DNA of 6,105 bases. It comes from Acetobacter sp. GTDB taxonomy: Bacteria > Pseudomonadota > Alphaproteobacteria > RF32 > CAG-239. The stretch covers positions 1 to 6,105 of the forward strand of contig JAMPED010000056.1 of the NCBI GenBank assembly GCA_023665325.1, read 5' to 3'. Below are positions 5,930-6,105 of the stretch, in pieces. The translations under genes and the position numbers were made by a program. The notes beneath the pieces were generated by a model. The model saw nothing but the letters and a program-made list of their open reading frames with translations. It was not told the origin of the DNA and did not search any database. Every line of letters starts with the position of its first letter. Within the stretch, counting starts at the first letter, position 1.

Positions 5930-6105
5930 ATGACTATGATTGAGGCTTTGAAAAATCAAAAACCAATAGAAGAGATAAAGGAGCTTATAGCAAAAGGAGC
6001 TGATGTTAATGCGAAGAGTAGAGAAGGCGAGACAGCTTTGATGAAAGCAGAAACGGCAGAACAAACCAAGCTACTTATTGAGGCGGGGGCTGATGTTAAT
6101 GCGAA
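5930..6105 (+). CDS. Ankyrin-repeat protein, N-terminal part (runs off the window)
   Basis: 58 codons are visible and the frame stays open to the edge. The protein starts MTMIEALKNQKPIEEIKELI and then shows two copies of the ankyrin end motif GADVNA (residues 23-28 and 53-58), with the repeat core GETALM at 33-38. Ankyrin repeats are protein-binding scaffolds of stacked helix-turn-helix units. The second unit has a 30-residue period instead of the usual 33, because the loop between its two helices (KAETAEQTKLL) is about three residues short. There is no signal peptide or membrane segment, so the protein is cytoplasmic unless exported by a dedicated secretion system. It follows the autotransporter by 203 bases, behind a terminator and with its own ribosome binding site, so it is independently expressed. 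The partner is unknown. Confidence 0.88.
   Translation, partial: MTMIEALKNQKPIEEIKELIAKGADVNAKSREGETALMKAETAEQTKLLIEAGADVNA

Overview
This AT-rich window is dominated by one very large plus-strand gene, a classical (type Va-like) autotransporter of 1830 residues at 234-5726. It sits between the last 25 codons of another outer-membrane beta-barrel protein (ending at 80) and the first 58 codons of an ankyrin-repeat protein (starting at 5930, running off the right edge). All three genes are on the plus strand. A strong intrinsic terminator follows each of the first two, so they look like separate transcription units rather than one operon.

Organism: outer-membrane autotransporter barrels ending in phenylalanine mean a Gram-negative bacterium. 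AT-rich DNA, tandem autotransporters, ankyrin repeats both in the exported protein and next door, and Asn/Gly-rich beta-helix coils suggest a host-associated lineage. An uncultured gut alphaproteobacterium is my best guess, but this is inference, and the sequence contains no marker gene that settles it.

Layout. 1-80: C-terminal end of an upstream autotransporter or barrel protein. 81-233: intergenic DNA with a terminator at 102-131 and no convincing promoter or Shine-Dalgarno for the next gene. 234-5726: the giant autotransporter, in order a signal peptide (residues 1-25), an ankyrin-like domain (about 31-99), a Trp/Gly-rich hydrophobic segment (136-153) with a GGGGS linker, a long beta-helical passenger (about 225-1400) whose coils carry the motif N-x-G-x-I, a charged helical junction (about 1485-1562) and a C-terminal beta-barrel (about 1563-1830). 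5741-5775: terminator. 5776-5929: regulatory-looking intergenic DNA with two related 36-bp sites, a hairpin and a good ribosome binding site. 5930-6105: start of a leaderless (no signal peptide) ankyrin-repeat protein.

How they fit together: the central protein is most likely a surface-displayed adhesin or surface-coat fibre, since no protease or other catalytic motif is visible. The unusual part is the N-terminal end, where an ankyrin-like module and a membrane-like glycine-rich helix precede the beta-helix. The neighbouring ankyrin protein appears cytoplasmic, so any functional link between the two is speculative. The most interesting leads are this domain architecture, the two conserved pairs of cysteines, and the duplicated palindromic element in front of the ankyrin gene.
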